Source: Acorus gramineus
Lineage: Eukaryota; Streptophyta; Magnoliopsida; Acorales; Acoraceae
NCBI GenBank assembly: GCA_030737835.1
Contig: CM060851.1
Coordinates: 2,632,615 to 2,696,614 of the forward strand
Direction: 5' to 3'
DNA: 64,000 nucleotides
Part shown: positions 50,801 through 61,800 of the stretch, piece after piece
Position numbering within the stretch: the first letter of the stretch is position 1
Layout of the letters: each line of letters opens with the position of its first letter
The notes under the pieces: model-generated
Told to the model about the DNA's origin: nothing
Databases searched by the model: none
The model's input: only the letters and a program-made list of their open reading frames with translations
Position numbers and translations under genes: made by a program

Positions 50801-51818
50801 ATGCATCAAGAGGTTTTTTACCCAAACCCAGAAGAAAGACAAAGTGTGAATGTAGAATATGTTAAATTCTCTGCCGCTTTAGAAGAACTCAACGATCATG
50901 ACTCATTGAAGTATAGATGAAAGATGGAGAGAAATTGACGTATCTACTCCTTTATAAACACAATGAAGCATAGCAACATTAATGATGTTTATGCCGAAGA
51001 TTTAGTATTTATGCATTCTAATTTCTCTCTCTCTCATATCAAGAAAGACTTCTCAATACATGCTAGGTGAGATCATGATGTGGAATGTTGGATATCTTTT
51101 TATTAAATGGAGGGAACCAAACAACTTGAGGTTGCAAACCTCTCTTGATGAGCCAAATTTGGAGGTCATTTTCTTTACCGAAGATGTAGATGATGATCAA
51201 AACGAGCTACTTGAAGTATGGATGTTTTGTATTTTGAAATTTTTTGATAGAAATGGTGACATAGCTTATTCCACCCCAGCCCCACAACAACAGATAATCA
51301 CCACTTATTCAGTTTTAAACCGCATAATATCAAGGCTTATTATACACAACCAAACGAGTTACGAGTATAACAGAAAAGGCACCATCCTATTCCCATTCCG
51401 CTCCTTCTTCTGAAAAAAAGGGGAATAAATATTGCTCCAAATATATTTCCCTCGCTCCCTGTGCTCCAAAATTCATTTTTTGAAAAAAAAAATTCAAAAT
51501 ATTCCCTAATCGAAGACCTAGATCAAACCTTAATAACGAACATATGAGAGAGAGACGATGAATCAACATATAATAAACTCAAGTGGAACCAGATTTAGGG
51601 TTTTAAGGGGGCGGACCTGCAAAGTTGCACTGGACCTGGAGGGAAGGGCCGAGGAGGGCCGACGGGGCGGCCGAATCCGGCGCCGTCCCCGCCGAGGCGG
51701 CCGAGGGGTTGCCGGCGGATCCACCACCGGTCGCCCCAAAGGGACGGCCGCGCTTCGCCGGAGTGGAGGCCGCGCCGCCTCCGCCTCCGGCGGCCTTGCT
51801 TTGGTCCCGCTTTTGCAT
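44883..51818 (-). CDS. LFR: LEAF AND FLOWER RELATED (LFR) homolog, SWI/SNF chromatin-remodelling subunit
   Basis: Eight exons on the minus strand: 51818-51617, 49715-49546, 48802-48660, 48572-48322, 45977-45872, 45718-45580, 45437-45310 and 45138-44883. All GT-AG, phases fit, 464 residues; Arabidopsis LFR (At3g22990) has about 460. The start MQKRDQSKAAGG matches the family's MQKRE start; a codon upstream at 51833 is GTG. After a low-complexity N-terminus with KRGRPFG (AT-hook-like, about residues 20-26) and SALLGPSL, the protein is a run of ARM repeats: EQNNKRIVLALQSGLKSE, SFMPENEMIMAQHRHCLE, AWHCAAAEMLGRLIINPDNE, PVPEVCRKAAMILESLVSEP, ending RGIWGM. In Arabidopsis LFR is a plant-specific subunit of SWI/SNF complexes that controls leaf and flower development. 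Intron 1 (1.9 kb) and intron 4 (2.3 kb) are large; intron 4 holds a LINE remnant. Confidence 0.97.
46690..47195 (-). mobile_element. 5'-truncated LINE remnant in LFR intron 4
   Basis: Minus-strand sequence near 47180-47100 reads WESTLHFIKDWAKICMGLKE then a stop, matching the last residues of the LINE at 43590 (FIKDWRD). About 400 bp of 3' untranslated sequence follow, ending at an A-rich tail (T/C-rich at 46692-46722 on the plus strand). No target-site duplication was found. Short 5'-truncated copies like this are normal for LINEs. Confidence 0.55.
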
Positions 51819-51958
51819 CGCCGGGCGCTTCACAGGAAGAGAACCTACTACGGGAGGGGTTTTTATTTATTTATTATTATTATTTAAATGATCTGGCTTT
51901 CGACTTACCGTGGAGCTAGAGCCGGATCGGATTCATATGGATCCGGATCCGGATCTGC

Positions 51959-52230
51959 TGTTACACTCAGTATTTTTTATACTCTAAAATACAGTCTTAT
52001 GTGTATCACTAAAAATCCAGTAAAACATATACATCGATAGACGAAGTATATATTTTATTAAATTTTTTTTACAGTTAGTAAAAATAAGTTCATTCAATTC
52101 GAAATAAAGCGATATACATTTTTTTATGAAAACATATACATAGTTTAATGATATTTACTATTTTTTAAAATAAAAATATTAGTGGTATGTATTTTGGACA
52201 ATAAAAAGAATTGATTCTAACATTTTTTTG
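51959..52230. mobile_element. AT-rich MITE family, copy upstream of LFR
   Basis: Opens 'gttacactcagt' followed by 'tctaaaatacagtcttatgtgt', the inverse of the right end of the copy at 55984 (actgagtgta, with 'ctgtgttttgaactgag'). The interior has 'taaaacatatacatcgatagacgaagtatata'. It lies within 150 bp upstream of the LFR start, so it may contribute to promoter sequence. Confidence 0.6.
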
Positions 52231-52910
52231 TTATCTTAATCACCGGTTGTAATCCTAATATATGTTTATATATTTCACAAAATAATGTGGTGAGGGTGAG
52301 AATGGGGGAGACGTGGAGTGAGTTCTTGCACCATGAGTTTGATCTCATATTGTTTAATGGGACGGATAATTTGTGTTTATATGCGAGAATAACTTTTACA
52401 AATCAAGATGTATTTTAAAGCTACGAGCTCATTAAAAAACAAAACAAAAGACATTTTGTTGTGTAAACATGAGACAATACATACACGGTTCCATTTATAG
52501 CCTGTGTGCGATCTATATATTTTCATTGAGGTATATGTAGCTTTGTGAAGTATACATGGACTATTCCTAATATTTTTCTAATTTATTTATTAAATGGTCT
52601 ATGTTCGAAGAGATTTCATAATATTTGTATTTAATCCCAATTTATAACTATGGCGGCCACCTATTAATAATTTAATGATTTATATTTGTTACCCCTCCCA
52701 TATCTTACTATAACACTAATGTCAGGTTTGTAACTTGTAATTCATAATTTTTAAAGTTTTATTTGAAAATGTCTAGATTTCATTAGCCCTCATCAGCTTT
52801 CCAAACCAGTAAACTGACATGCATGTATTATAATAATCCATAAACTTTGGATATTAGACATGTCACCTGTGACATGTTAGTCACCTTTATTTGAGTATCT
52901 ATAAAAATAG

Positions 52911-54569
52911 TTAATCCAAACCAACCAAGCACATCATACTATCCTCCAAAAGATCCCCTCCCTTCAAATGCAAGCCCAATCCCTCCAACGCTTCACAAAT
53001 CTCACCCATATGAGGGTGCAATCTCCCCCCCACCATAAACTCATGCACACCCCCACCCACCTCCACCATGCTACACCCCCTCTCCTTCCTCACCCCCTTC
53101 TCCCTCATCTTCTCCCTCTCCCTCGCCGCCTCCCCGAACTCCCCAGCCCTCGCGTACGCGTTCGACATCAACACGTATGCCACGCTCTCCCTCCAATCCA
53201 TCCCCACCACGCGCTCCGCCGTCCGCACCCCTATATCCATTCGCCCGTGCATCCGGCACGCCGAGAGCAACGAAGTCATGATCGTCGTGTCCGGTGGCAC
53301 GTGCATTGCACGTACCATGGCCTCCGCCTCCTCGACATGCCCCTCGCGCCCTAGCAAGTCAACCATGCATCCGTAATGCTCGATCCCCGGGTCGATCCCG
53401 TACTCCAAAACCATCGCATTGAAGTATTGAAACGCCTCGCGCACCATTCCCCGGTGTCGGCACGCGTTGAGGATTCCAACGAACGTCACGTGGTCGGGCC
53501 TCAGGCGCGCGGTCTCCACAAGCCGCGCGTAGAGCCCCATCGCTTCTTTCGCCCGACCATGTGCCGCGAGCCCACATATCATCGCGTTCCATGTCGATAT
53601 CGCGTTTTCCGGGGCAATTTTTTCAAAGAATGCCATAGCCTTGTCGACGCAACCGCACTTGCAATACATGTTGATGATCGCGTTTGATAGAATATCGTTC
53701 ATGCGGACCCCGCGCAGCGTCGCGTATTGATGTATCCACTCCCCCTGCGTGAGCGCGCCCGTCTGCGCGCACGCGCCTAGCAGGCTCACGATCGCGTGTG
53801 GTGCCGCCTCCACCCCCTCCCGTTGCGCGCGGCGGAACATCCCGAACGCGTCCACGAATCTTCGACGCGTGATGAGCCCGCCTATCATGATCGACCATGT
53901 GACGGGGGTCCTCTCGCGCATACCCTCGAACGCTTGCGCGGCCTCTTCAACCTCCCCCGCGTTCACCAGCGCCGTTAAAAGCGCGTTCCACGACACGACG
54001 TCGTGCGCGCAGAACGCGCGGCGCGCGTCGTCCGCCGCGCCCCAGGCGGCGTACATCGAGACGAGGGAGTTGCACGTGTAGGGGTCGGACGCGGCGTGCC
54101 CGAGCTTGACGGCCGCGGCGTGCGCCGCCGCGCAAGCGCAGCGCTCGCGCGCGCAGCAGAGGCGCGCGCATGCAGAAAACAGAGGGGGGAAGGTGAGCCT
54201 GTCCGGCGGGGCGTAGGAGGAGAGCATGGAAGAGAAGAGCGAGAGAGCAAGAGATGGATTTGGGGATTTGGAGAGGCCCCTGATGAGGGTGTTGAAGGCG
54301 TAGTGGTTTGGGTTTTCGATGCGGGAGAAGATGAGGGAGGCGTAGCGGATGTCGCCGAAAGGGGAGATGGCGCAGAAGGTGAGGAGGGGGTTGGCGGCGG
54401 CGGAGTAGGCGGAGAGGCCTGATTTGATGAGGTGGGTATGGAGGATTCGGAGGTCGCGCATGTTGTGGCAGTGGTTGGGGAGGAGGGAGAGGGGGTGGTG
54501 GTGGTTGGTGGTGGTGGAAGGGGAGGTTGGCATTGGAGAGTTTGATGAGCAGTGCATGATGCTGTGCAT
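52911..54569 (-). CDS. Pentatricopeptide repeat protein, PLS class, E subgroup (At2g42920-like)
   Basis: Intronless, 552 residues, ATG at 54569-54567 and TAA at 52913-52911. PPR proteins bind single-stranded RNA in plastids or mitochondria and act in editing, splicing or stability. After a Ser/His/Pro-rich N-terminus (possible transit region, about 1-35) come LRILHTHLIKSGL and then PLS repeats through about residue 480, for example NHYAFNTLIRGLSKSP, DVVSWNALLTALVNAGEVEE, NAIINMYCKCGCVDKAM and DHVTFVGILNACRHRGM. The E/E+ region follows (SLLSACRMHGRMDIG, YVLMSNAYARAGE, GCSMVEVGGGVHEFMVGG..HP). There is no DYW domain. The closest protein I recall is At2g42920 of Arabidopsis. The gene is extremely GC-rich, with Ala and Arg runs, against AT-rich flanks. 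Confidence 0.95.
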   Translation of the reverse strand: MHSIMHCSSNSPMPTSPSTTTNHHHPLSLLPNHCHNMRDLRILHTHLIKSGLSAYSAAANPLLTFCAISPFGDIRYASLIFSRIENPNHYAFNTLIRGLSKSPNPSLALSLFSSMLSSYAPPDRLTFPPLFSACARLCCARERCACAAAHAAAVKLGHAASDPYTCNSLVSMYAAWGAADDARRAFCAHDVVSWNALLTALVNAGEVEEAAQAFEGMRERTPVTWSIMIGGLITRRRFVDAFGMFRRAQREGVEAAPHAIVSLLGACAQTGALTQGEWIHQYATLRGVRMNDILSNAIINMYCKCGCVDKAMAFFEKIAPENAISTWNAMICGLAAHGRAKEAMGLYARLVETARLRPDHVTFVGILNACRHRGMVREAFQYFNAMVLEYGIDPGIEHYGCMVDLLGREGHVEEAEAMVRAMHVPPDTTIMTSLLSACRMHGRMDIGVRTAERVVGMDWRESVAYVLMSNAYARAGEFGEAAREREKMREKGVRKERGCSMVEVGGGVHEFMVGGRLHPHMGEICEALEGLGLHLKGGDLLEDSMMCLVGLD

Positions 54570-54682
54570 TGGAGGGTTTGGGTTTGATTTTTTTGTTTTT
54601 GTTTGGATGGGATTGAAATGATTGGGTTATAGGAGGGTTTTGAAGAAATGGTGGGGGTGTGGGTGGATAGGGGGAGGAGGTT

Positions 54683-55077
54683 GCATGAGAGGAGGTATGG
54701 AGGGAAAGCTTCAGGTGTGTGTTTGAATGCAGAGGTTAAGACGGAACAAGTTTATTTTTACTTTTCATTTTCTCCTCCTTTTTTTTTCTTCTTCTTCTGG
54801 AACACAGTAATAAAATTTTTATTATTTAATTAACCATAGATATATTTTAACAAATTACTATGCATATTAGGAAAGCTAAGCATGAGAGAAGGTATGGAGG
54901 GAAAGCTTCAAGTGGGTGTTTGGATGCAAAGGTAATGATGGAACTAAGTTTATTTTTATTTTTCATTTTCTCCTCGCTTCTTTTTTTTTTTTTTCTTCTA
55001 AAAACGTAGTAATAAAATTTTTATTATTTGATTGGTCATGAATATGTTTTAGCAAACCACTATGCATATTAACAAAA
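54683..55077. repeat. Two tandem copies of about 197 bp upstream of the PPR gene
   Basis: Copy 1 (54683-54879) and copy 2 (54880-55077) share 'gcatgagag.aggtatgg', 'agggaaagcttca', 'ttcattttctcctc', 'aataaaatttttattattt' and 'ccactatgcatatta' in the same order, at roughly 85% similarity by eye. The first copy starts about 110 bp upstream of the PPR start codon. Confidence 0.85.
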
Positions 55078-55159
55078 ACTAGGATTGACAAAGCCCGCAA
55101 CTGATTGTGGATCAAATACCCACGAGAGAACCATCCAATAGAGTTGTACATATTTGTTT

Positions 55160-55245
55160 TTCAATCATTAGCTAGGCAAGAATTGAACCATAGTACCCTA
55201 TAGAGGGAGAGTGTCCGGTGTCCCTTTGCCATCTAAGGATTATGC
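55160..55245 (-). mobile_element. Possible degenerate SINE head
   Basis: On the minus strand, CCTTAGATGGCAAAGGG (A-box-like) is followed about 45 bp later by TGGTTCAATTC (B-box-like), spacing as in tRNA-derived SINEs. No clear A tail or target-site duplication was found, so the call is weak. Confidence 0.35.
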
Positions 55246-55499
55246 TTTCGTGACTATTAAAGTTTATCTAAAAAAAACAAATAGCGAATAAGAGATATTC
55301 TTCAATATTCACCCATATTCTCTGTTAATTTTCCACCTCAAACGGGGGGATAAAGATTATTCGTTTGTTATAGTTTATTAAGGCATTAATTGAGAAAGAA
55401 TTATAGATTTATCTATATATATCCCTCTAAACAATGTATTAATCACATGAAAATCCTCTTTTAAGAGGGTGATTAAGAGTGAAATTTTGTGAGAGGAGT

Positions 55500-55975
55500 T
55501 CGCGAGTATGCCTATTAACGGGTCAAGTTTGATCATGGTGGACCCAAACCTGACCTGTTACAGGACCGCTGGATCGGGCAGATCCTTGGGAATACTGTTC
55601 TGAACCCAGACTCAGTGGACTCGGGTCGGATCCAAACCCAATAATGCCTAATAAAAGAAGAATCTCATCTTTGCAAAACAATTGATAAATTAAAAATCTA
55701 ACATAATTTTTAAAACATATAACATAAAATATATTAACTTAAATATTAAAAAGATTAAAAATAAATTAACACAAACACATAAAAATCAAATCTACGTTAT
55801 AAAGTCTTACAAGTTACAACAACATCCAAAATAAATCAAGCAACACACCAACCAAATTATACAAATTCAAAAGTTAATTGTCCAAAAACACTTAAATAAG
55901 TTAACTAGAGTTACACAAACACATTGCATTACTAAATTTACTACATACTGTATGGGCTTATATGTAAGATAGTCG
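55500..55975. repeat. Fragment related to the hAT MITE at 56272
   Basis: The left part holds 'acgggtcaag', 'gacccaaacctgacctgtta' and 'actcgggtcggatcc' words, then AT-rich sequence ('acaacatccaaaata...caaattcaaaagttaattgtccaaaa') also found near 27960-28165. It appears to be an old copy of a family with GC-rich ends; limits are unclear. Confidence 0.4.
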
Positions 55976-55983
55976 GAAAAAGA

Positions 55984-56252
55984 TACACTCAGTCACATTT
56001 ATTAACAAAAACTCAGACCTCACATGTTTTTATTTATTTTTAAATAGTAAACATCATCTAATGAGATATATGCTTTGATAAAAAATACATATCGCTCCAT
56101 TTCAAATTGAATGAACCTATTTTTAGCAAGTGTAAGAAAAAATTCAATTAGGTATATACATCATCTAACGAGGTATATGCTTAATTAAATCTGTAACGAG
56201 GTATATAAGGTCTGTGTTTTGAACTGAGAATAAAACTGAGTGTAGCAGCACT
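55984..56252. mobile_element. AT-rich MITE family, best-preserved copy
   Basis: Begins 'tacactcagt' and ends 'actgagtgtagcagcactc', giving inverted ACACTCAGT ends. The body has 'catctaatgagatatatgctt', 'catctaacgaggtatatgctt' and 'aacgaggtatataaggtctgtg'. It is the clearest reference copy for the dispersed family in this window. Confidence 0.7.
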
Positions 56253-56271
56253 CAAAATAGTTGAGTCTCGG

Positions 56272-56866
56272 GTAGGCCTGTCAACGAGTCGCCGGTCGAT
56301 CTAGACTTAACCTGAACCTGACCCAATAAAAGGCATAAATATTCAACCCGAAGGACTCAACAATCAAAACAGGTCGGGTTTTGGTCCACCCCGACCCGAT
56401 CCTATGGATCCGTTAGACCCGATTGACTCAACCCAAATATTATGCGATTTTTTTATTTATGATCCAAACTAACACTTATGATTCAATCAAACATTTATAA
56501 CTAAATATTGAATAATCATTTAAAATTTTAAACATTTAAAATATTTTTACAACCTTTTGACTTCACATAAAAGCATAATAATCTAAACTGTATTCCAAAT
56601 GTTCTCTCATAAAACATTAAAAAATCAAAATAGTGAATAACTATTTATAATACATTAACACTCTATCAAAAAGAAAAAAAAATGAAGCCATTGTAGGCCC
56701 TTAAGAAGTTTATCAACCTCTCTTTGTCTGGCCTGAGCATGTTAATGGGTTGACCCGACTCGAACTGACCTGACCCGACCCGAGACCCGATATGGACCCG
56801 ACAATCAAACGGGTCGGGTCCGGGCCCACCTCAACCCGATCCGGACCCGACCTGTTGACAGGCCTA
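56272..56866. mobile_element. hAT-type MITE with exact 8-bp target-site duplication
   Basis: A 595-bp element with ends TAGGCCTGTCAAC on both sides (inverted), flanked by GTCTCGGG at 56264-56271 and 56867-56874. GC-rich sub-terminal arms consist of 'gacccgacccg' and 'cgggtcgggt' words; the centre is AT-rich. No coding capacity. It appears to have inserted into an older 'gtctcgggtcc' repeat. Confidence 0.92.
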
Positions 56867-56889
56867 GTCTCGGGTCCATAAGATCGGAT

Positions 56890-57063
56890 GAGTTTTTTTT
56901 TTTTATCGAAGGGACTCTCCGTGGCTGATCTTACAGTCAAGCTGAGAAAGCTACCTTCGCCTGTTTGTCTCTGATCCCACAAAAAATTCTTTTGAATTTT
57001 GCCTAACAAAAAGGAGGTATGACACAGCACCAAAACTCAAACCCAATACCTACCTTTAACACA
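56890..57063 (-). mobile_element. Older, 5'-truncated copy of the SINE at 30180
   Basis: On the minus strand it can be aligned with the 30180-30392 SINE from 'gtgttaaaggtaggt' through the B-box remnant GGTTTGAGTTTTG, 'acaaaaaattctttt.gaat' region and 'gctaccttcgc' to a poly(A) end (poly-T from 56893). The A-box part is missing and substitutions are many, so it is older. Confidence 0.75.
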
Positions 57064-58451
57064 GGTAGGTATATTCTTATGTTTTATATTTTTTTCCATG
57101 GATGTAGATTTATACCAAAGCACGTACATATAGCTGTGTCATAATAATGTCAACAAGCCTTAAGCCGTAGTTGCAGGAACTCATGTTTGACTGACCTCCC
57201 TATTCAGCTCTTATTCTAGCCCCTATTCAGGTCTTATTCCAGCCTCCACATGAGCCGACATAACCAAAGCCACCTGGTACGGTCAGCCATTGATCCACGT
57301 TTACCGGATCTCAACCGCATAATAAAATATTAAAATGATACCTTAATCTGCCCAATGACATAACGAATACAACCTTTTTTTATTTTAATTCTAACATATT
57401 AATAAAAATTTAACCTCGGAATGGTTTAAGGAAGATCAATCGATCTTACACTGGGGCGTGAGCATAGCAAGGCTGAATTTCTTATGAATTTATTATTCTG
57501 CCACTAAAAACCAATGCAGACTTTGGTTACCACATGCATCATCCCCACTTAATAGTATTGTTTTTGTACGGCTGTGGTTCAAAAATAAATTTTTTATTCC
57601 AAAGTTTTGTTTGATAAAGCAGTGGATTTTTGTATTTTTGTGGGAGTTTTGGTGGGGATAAAAAGAGAGATACCAAATTGGATGGGCTTGGTCATCTATG
57701 TCTCCTGCCACTTGTCAGATAATTTGGGATATGCCCTATTTGTCGCAAAATGGGGATTATTCAACTCTTTTTTTTTTGGTAAAATATTCATCTTTTTTTT
57801 TTTGGTAACGCTTGAGAATTGGATCATATTGTTCTCAGTTCCATGACTAGATCCAATTAAGATTAAAGGAAAATATTAGAAATAATCTCAATTTCAACTT
57901 CATTTGTAGTTTCTAACTTATTCTGATTTTTTAAAAACAAATCATTCTATAATAAAATATATACTTTATAAAAAAATAATTATTATTATATGTTTAAATG
58001 AATTGAATATTTCATTTGTATTCCTCAACATGCTTTTTTTAAAGATGAAGAAAATTAAAGTGAAAGATTGTAAAAAAGGCTTAAATTTAGGATACCTCGA
58101 TGAAAGACCCATGCTGGTCATTCAATTTGACCCTCAAATGTAATTCTTTTAAAAACAATCATCATTCATAATAATTTACTATTTTAATAAAAAAAAATTC
58201 ATTTAGATTATCATTACTCTGTTTTTAGGTGAATTTCAATCAATAAGAGCACTGCTAGTTTGTTTCTACAATTTTAAAAAAATCTTGTATTCCTATAATT
58301 AAGAATATGTTTCTATTATTTTGCTAACTTAATTACTATTATTTGGACAACAATTGAATTAAAATAAAATTTTATTTTTTTGTTTTTGTTTTTGCTCTTA
58401 TGGATTTTACTTGTTCTCTATGAACGAGGCATGATCATTTTTCTTCTCTTA
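57064..58451. other. Intergenic, no gene seen
   Basis: A less AT-rich stretch at 57140-57340 and 57600-57740 gives short frames without known motifs. The frame at 57607-57846 is broken up by poly-T tracts (57770-57802) and is not supported as a gene. The rest is AT-rich. Confidence 0.5.
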
Positions 58452-58860
58452 AGACTCGTTTGGCAAAGGGATATGATTTTGAGGATAATTTATTTTAATT
58501 TTAAGGGATAATTATATTTGTCAAAATTGAGATAAAACGTGAGGATAAATGCTATCTCAGCTTTTACGGGCTAATTTTGTAAGATGATAAGCAGTGGGAT
58601 AAGGGACAATTATGGGAATAAGTGAGTGAGATGATAACTTATCTTTGTTTGGTATAAAAAATAATCAGGATAAACTGTGGACAATTATCCCAATTTTAAA
58701 ATGAAAATCATGATATTTTGAAATAAATGCCAGGATAACATTTATCCTCACTTTTATCTCAATTTTGACAAATGTAAATATGAATAAAATTAATAGATTT
58801 TTTATCCCTTAAAATTAGGATGACGTATCTTGAAAATATTAATCTCTTGTCAAACTAACC
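58452..58860. mobile_element. Foldback MITE flanked by TTA (Tourist-like)
   Basis: Long inverted arms: left 'tttgtcaaaattgagataaa' with 'gtgaggataaatg' pairs with the same words inverted at 58730-58790. Ends are GACTCGTTTGGCAAA and inverted GGTTAGTTTGACAAG. TTA lies on both sides (58449-58451 and 58861-58863), as for PIF-Harbinger/Tourist elements. A further partial relative follows at about 58880-59010. Confidence 0.75.
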
Positions 58861-61800
58861 TTACATGGAGCAAAATATCCACATTTTTATTTCAAAATTA
58901 AGACAGATATCCACAGTTTATCCTAATAAACTACCTCTATTCACTTATTTTTATAATTATTGTTTATCTCATTATTTATCAATTTATCAAACTAACTGGC
59001 TCTTACATTATCATACTTATACTATGTGAGGAGAAACAAACTCTATGACTGATTGCTAATCTAATAAATAATATGGATATTATAACTTTGATTCCAAAAC
59101 CTAGTAAATGATGAAAAGGAAAATCAATACACTTTGCCATTGAACGTGAGGTGTCTCTTTCATTAATTACCCTCCTCCAGCCACCATTTTTAGCCGCCTC
59201 GTGCTCAATTGTTCCAACAAGATTTGTCAAAATCATGACACCCCACTGCCCCCACGTGTCTTTTGAATCCATTGTCAATGTTGATTTAAAATATAATAAT
59301 TAAACTAGATAATATTAAATACAATCTTAAATGCAGTATGATGAATAATTTATACATAATTTAATATTTAAAAAATAATAAATCTTCTCATCTTGCCTAA
59401 TAACATATATGATTTTATAAAAAATATATTTTTTTTTATTTTGAGTTATATAAATCAATTTTAACAAATGTAAAAAAAATACAACACCATATATACCTCA
59501 CTGAATGATTAACCAGACATAATAAATTGCTTTTAAGGCTATAAAAATGATAGTGTACAACAGTGCTCTTTTAAAATTTATGATTACATTATAAATTAAA
59601 AGCGGAACCTGTTGAAAAAATGTCCCATCATGGATCGAATGACATTGTGTATAATGGGGTTGCAATTCTGACAAATCCCTCTCAAATCCTAGGAAGGACT
59701 CTCAATTATATATGAAAATCTAACTAAGTGTACATATTTAAATCTAACTAAGTGTACATATTTAAACACATGATCATAATACATACTCTCCTATATTATA
59801 TGAATAAATTGTTTATAAAGGAGTGACAAAGGTGTGGTGCTATGCATAGAAGCGATGAAGGACTGAGGATTGAACCATCATTTTATGTTCCATTTGCTAA
59901 GGCTGTAGCGAGTGTTTGCTCTTTTACTCTAAAAGCTACCTACCGCTTCACTTGTTTTCGAAACAGGGCATAAGTTGAGCGAGGTCTTGTGGAAGATGTT
60001 TTCGACTCTGGAGCACAACGAATTGAGAAGTGTGCTTTTAGTCAAAGAACTTTGGTAAGGTCGACTCTGAAAAAGTCAGGGAGATTATAGCATTATCACT
60101 ACACACGAAAAAGACATAAAAACCCTACTCGTCTCACATTTTCAAAGGTAAATTATAAATTTGGTTATGAAAAAACTCTATTACTACAGATCTTTCTTTA
60201 TGATCATTCATAATTAAAATACAAGACATATATTCAACCGAACTTAGATTGAAGATCCAAAAGACAGATATTGATTTAACAATTGAAAAGATTCCATTCA
60301 TCCAGTCACAACTAATATATTCATTAATGTCACGTGGGAGTAGATCTATGAGAGTGATGCATGTGAATGATAATAGAATATTTATATAAACTTTTTCTGT
60401 AATTTTCCATTAGCTTAAGTGATGCATGTGAATTATAATAGATTTTTTTTTTGTAAGGTTGTTACAAACTAATAATAATCTTTATGATCACATGGAAGGC
60501 TTTCTCGAATTCCCAGGTGGGAGGTTAAAATTCAATATTAGAGATCTTGGTCTTTTGTGATATGATAATCTTTTCTCCATTTCATGATTTATTATGAATT
60601 TTGTTAGTATCATTAGAGTATATATGAAAAAAATATTTAATAAAAGTAAATTGAAAAGATGGACAGTAGAAATGTGCAAGTCAAATTACAGAGTTTAGCT
60701 ATCTAGGAAATTTAAATTTTGAATTTATCTCACAATATTGATTACCTTAAAAAATGTTGATAGCATTTATGAGAAAAAAAGATTAAAAAATAATAAATAA
60801 TTTATAATAGAGAGGAAAAACACAAATTAATTTTGGAGGTGGGCATTCACATGTACCTCTGTATATAAACACGTGCGTTCATTCAATTTTAATTTAGGAA
60901 ATAAAGAATGGATTGAGATTCTTATTTTCTAATAATTTATACTTAAAAATATTGGTGGTTGTGCACGCATGATTTCTGATCTATTTTGTCAAGGCATGTT
61001 CTAGCTTAATTTTTGTTGCATCTTGAAAAGTGTGAATGCTATAAATATAATTTTAAAAAAAATATTGTTACACTCGGTCTCTATTACAATTTCATATATC
61101 GTGATATATATATATTGAAATTTTTTATATTTTTTAAAAATGATTTCATACAATTAGTTAAAATATATATTTTATATTTTATAAAATTATATATTTCATT
61201 AGATGAAATGTATTATTTAAGAAAAGTCAAAAGGATCATGGACCACAGTCTACACGCATGACAGTAAATGGGGTTGTGTCTACATGTTTCAAAAATAAAA
61301 TTTAACTATCAATGCGTTCTTATGCTAAAATCCCTTCAATGATTTATTGGAATATTTTATTTCTATGTTTAAATTTGTGGACCTTACAGCATTAATCTTT
61401 TTTGTTTTACATAAATTATTATACAAGAGGAAATGTCTAACTAATGTCACATATATGTGCTTATTGACAATTCAATAATTTTCTTTGACATCCAGGTGCT
61501 GTTTTGGATTAACAATAATTGATTGTCAAATTGACTAAACTTGCACTAAAAATATGTAATCAATAGCTAAATCTATATTTTATTTAAAAATTATAAATAG
61601 AGGAGGGAGAAAGTGGAGTTCTAAACTAATAGAAAGCCTTCACAAAGTAACCTTCATCAACTAATAATTTATATATAAAAAATATAAAATGGAGAAGAAA
61701 ATGTGGACATAAGTTTGTAATCCTTACACAACATCCGTATACCAACATTGACTCCAATTCCTATCTAATTTCATGTCCCCAACTAATTTGATTCTCCCAA

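Noticed and set aside
51558-51891. Plus-strand Arg/Ala-rich frames opposite LFR exon 1
   Set aside because: Shadow of the GC-rich first exon of LFR; composition is low complexity.
53068-54422. Multiple long frames overlapping the PPR gene in other frames
   Set aside because: High GC suppresses stop codons; only the 552-codon frame gives PPR repeats.
59003-59278. 91-codon minus-strand frame starting MTMDSKDTWGQWG
   Set aside because: It has an ATG and a less AT-rich first half but no recognised motif, no coding neighbours, and drifts into AT-rich sequence; could be chance.
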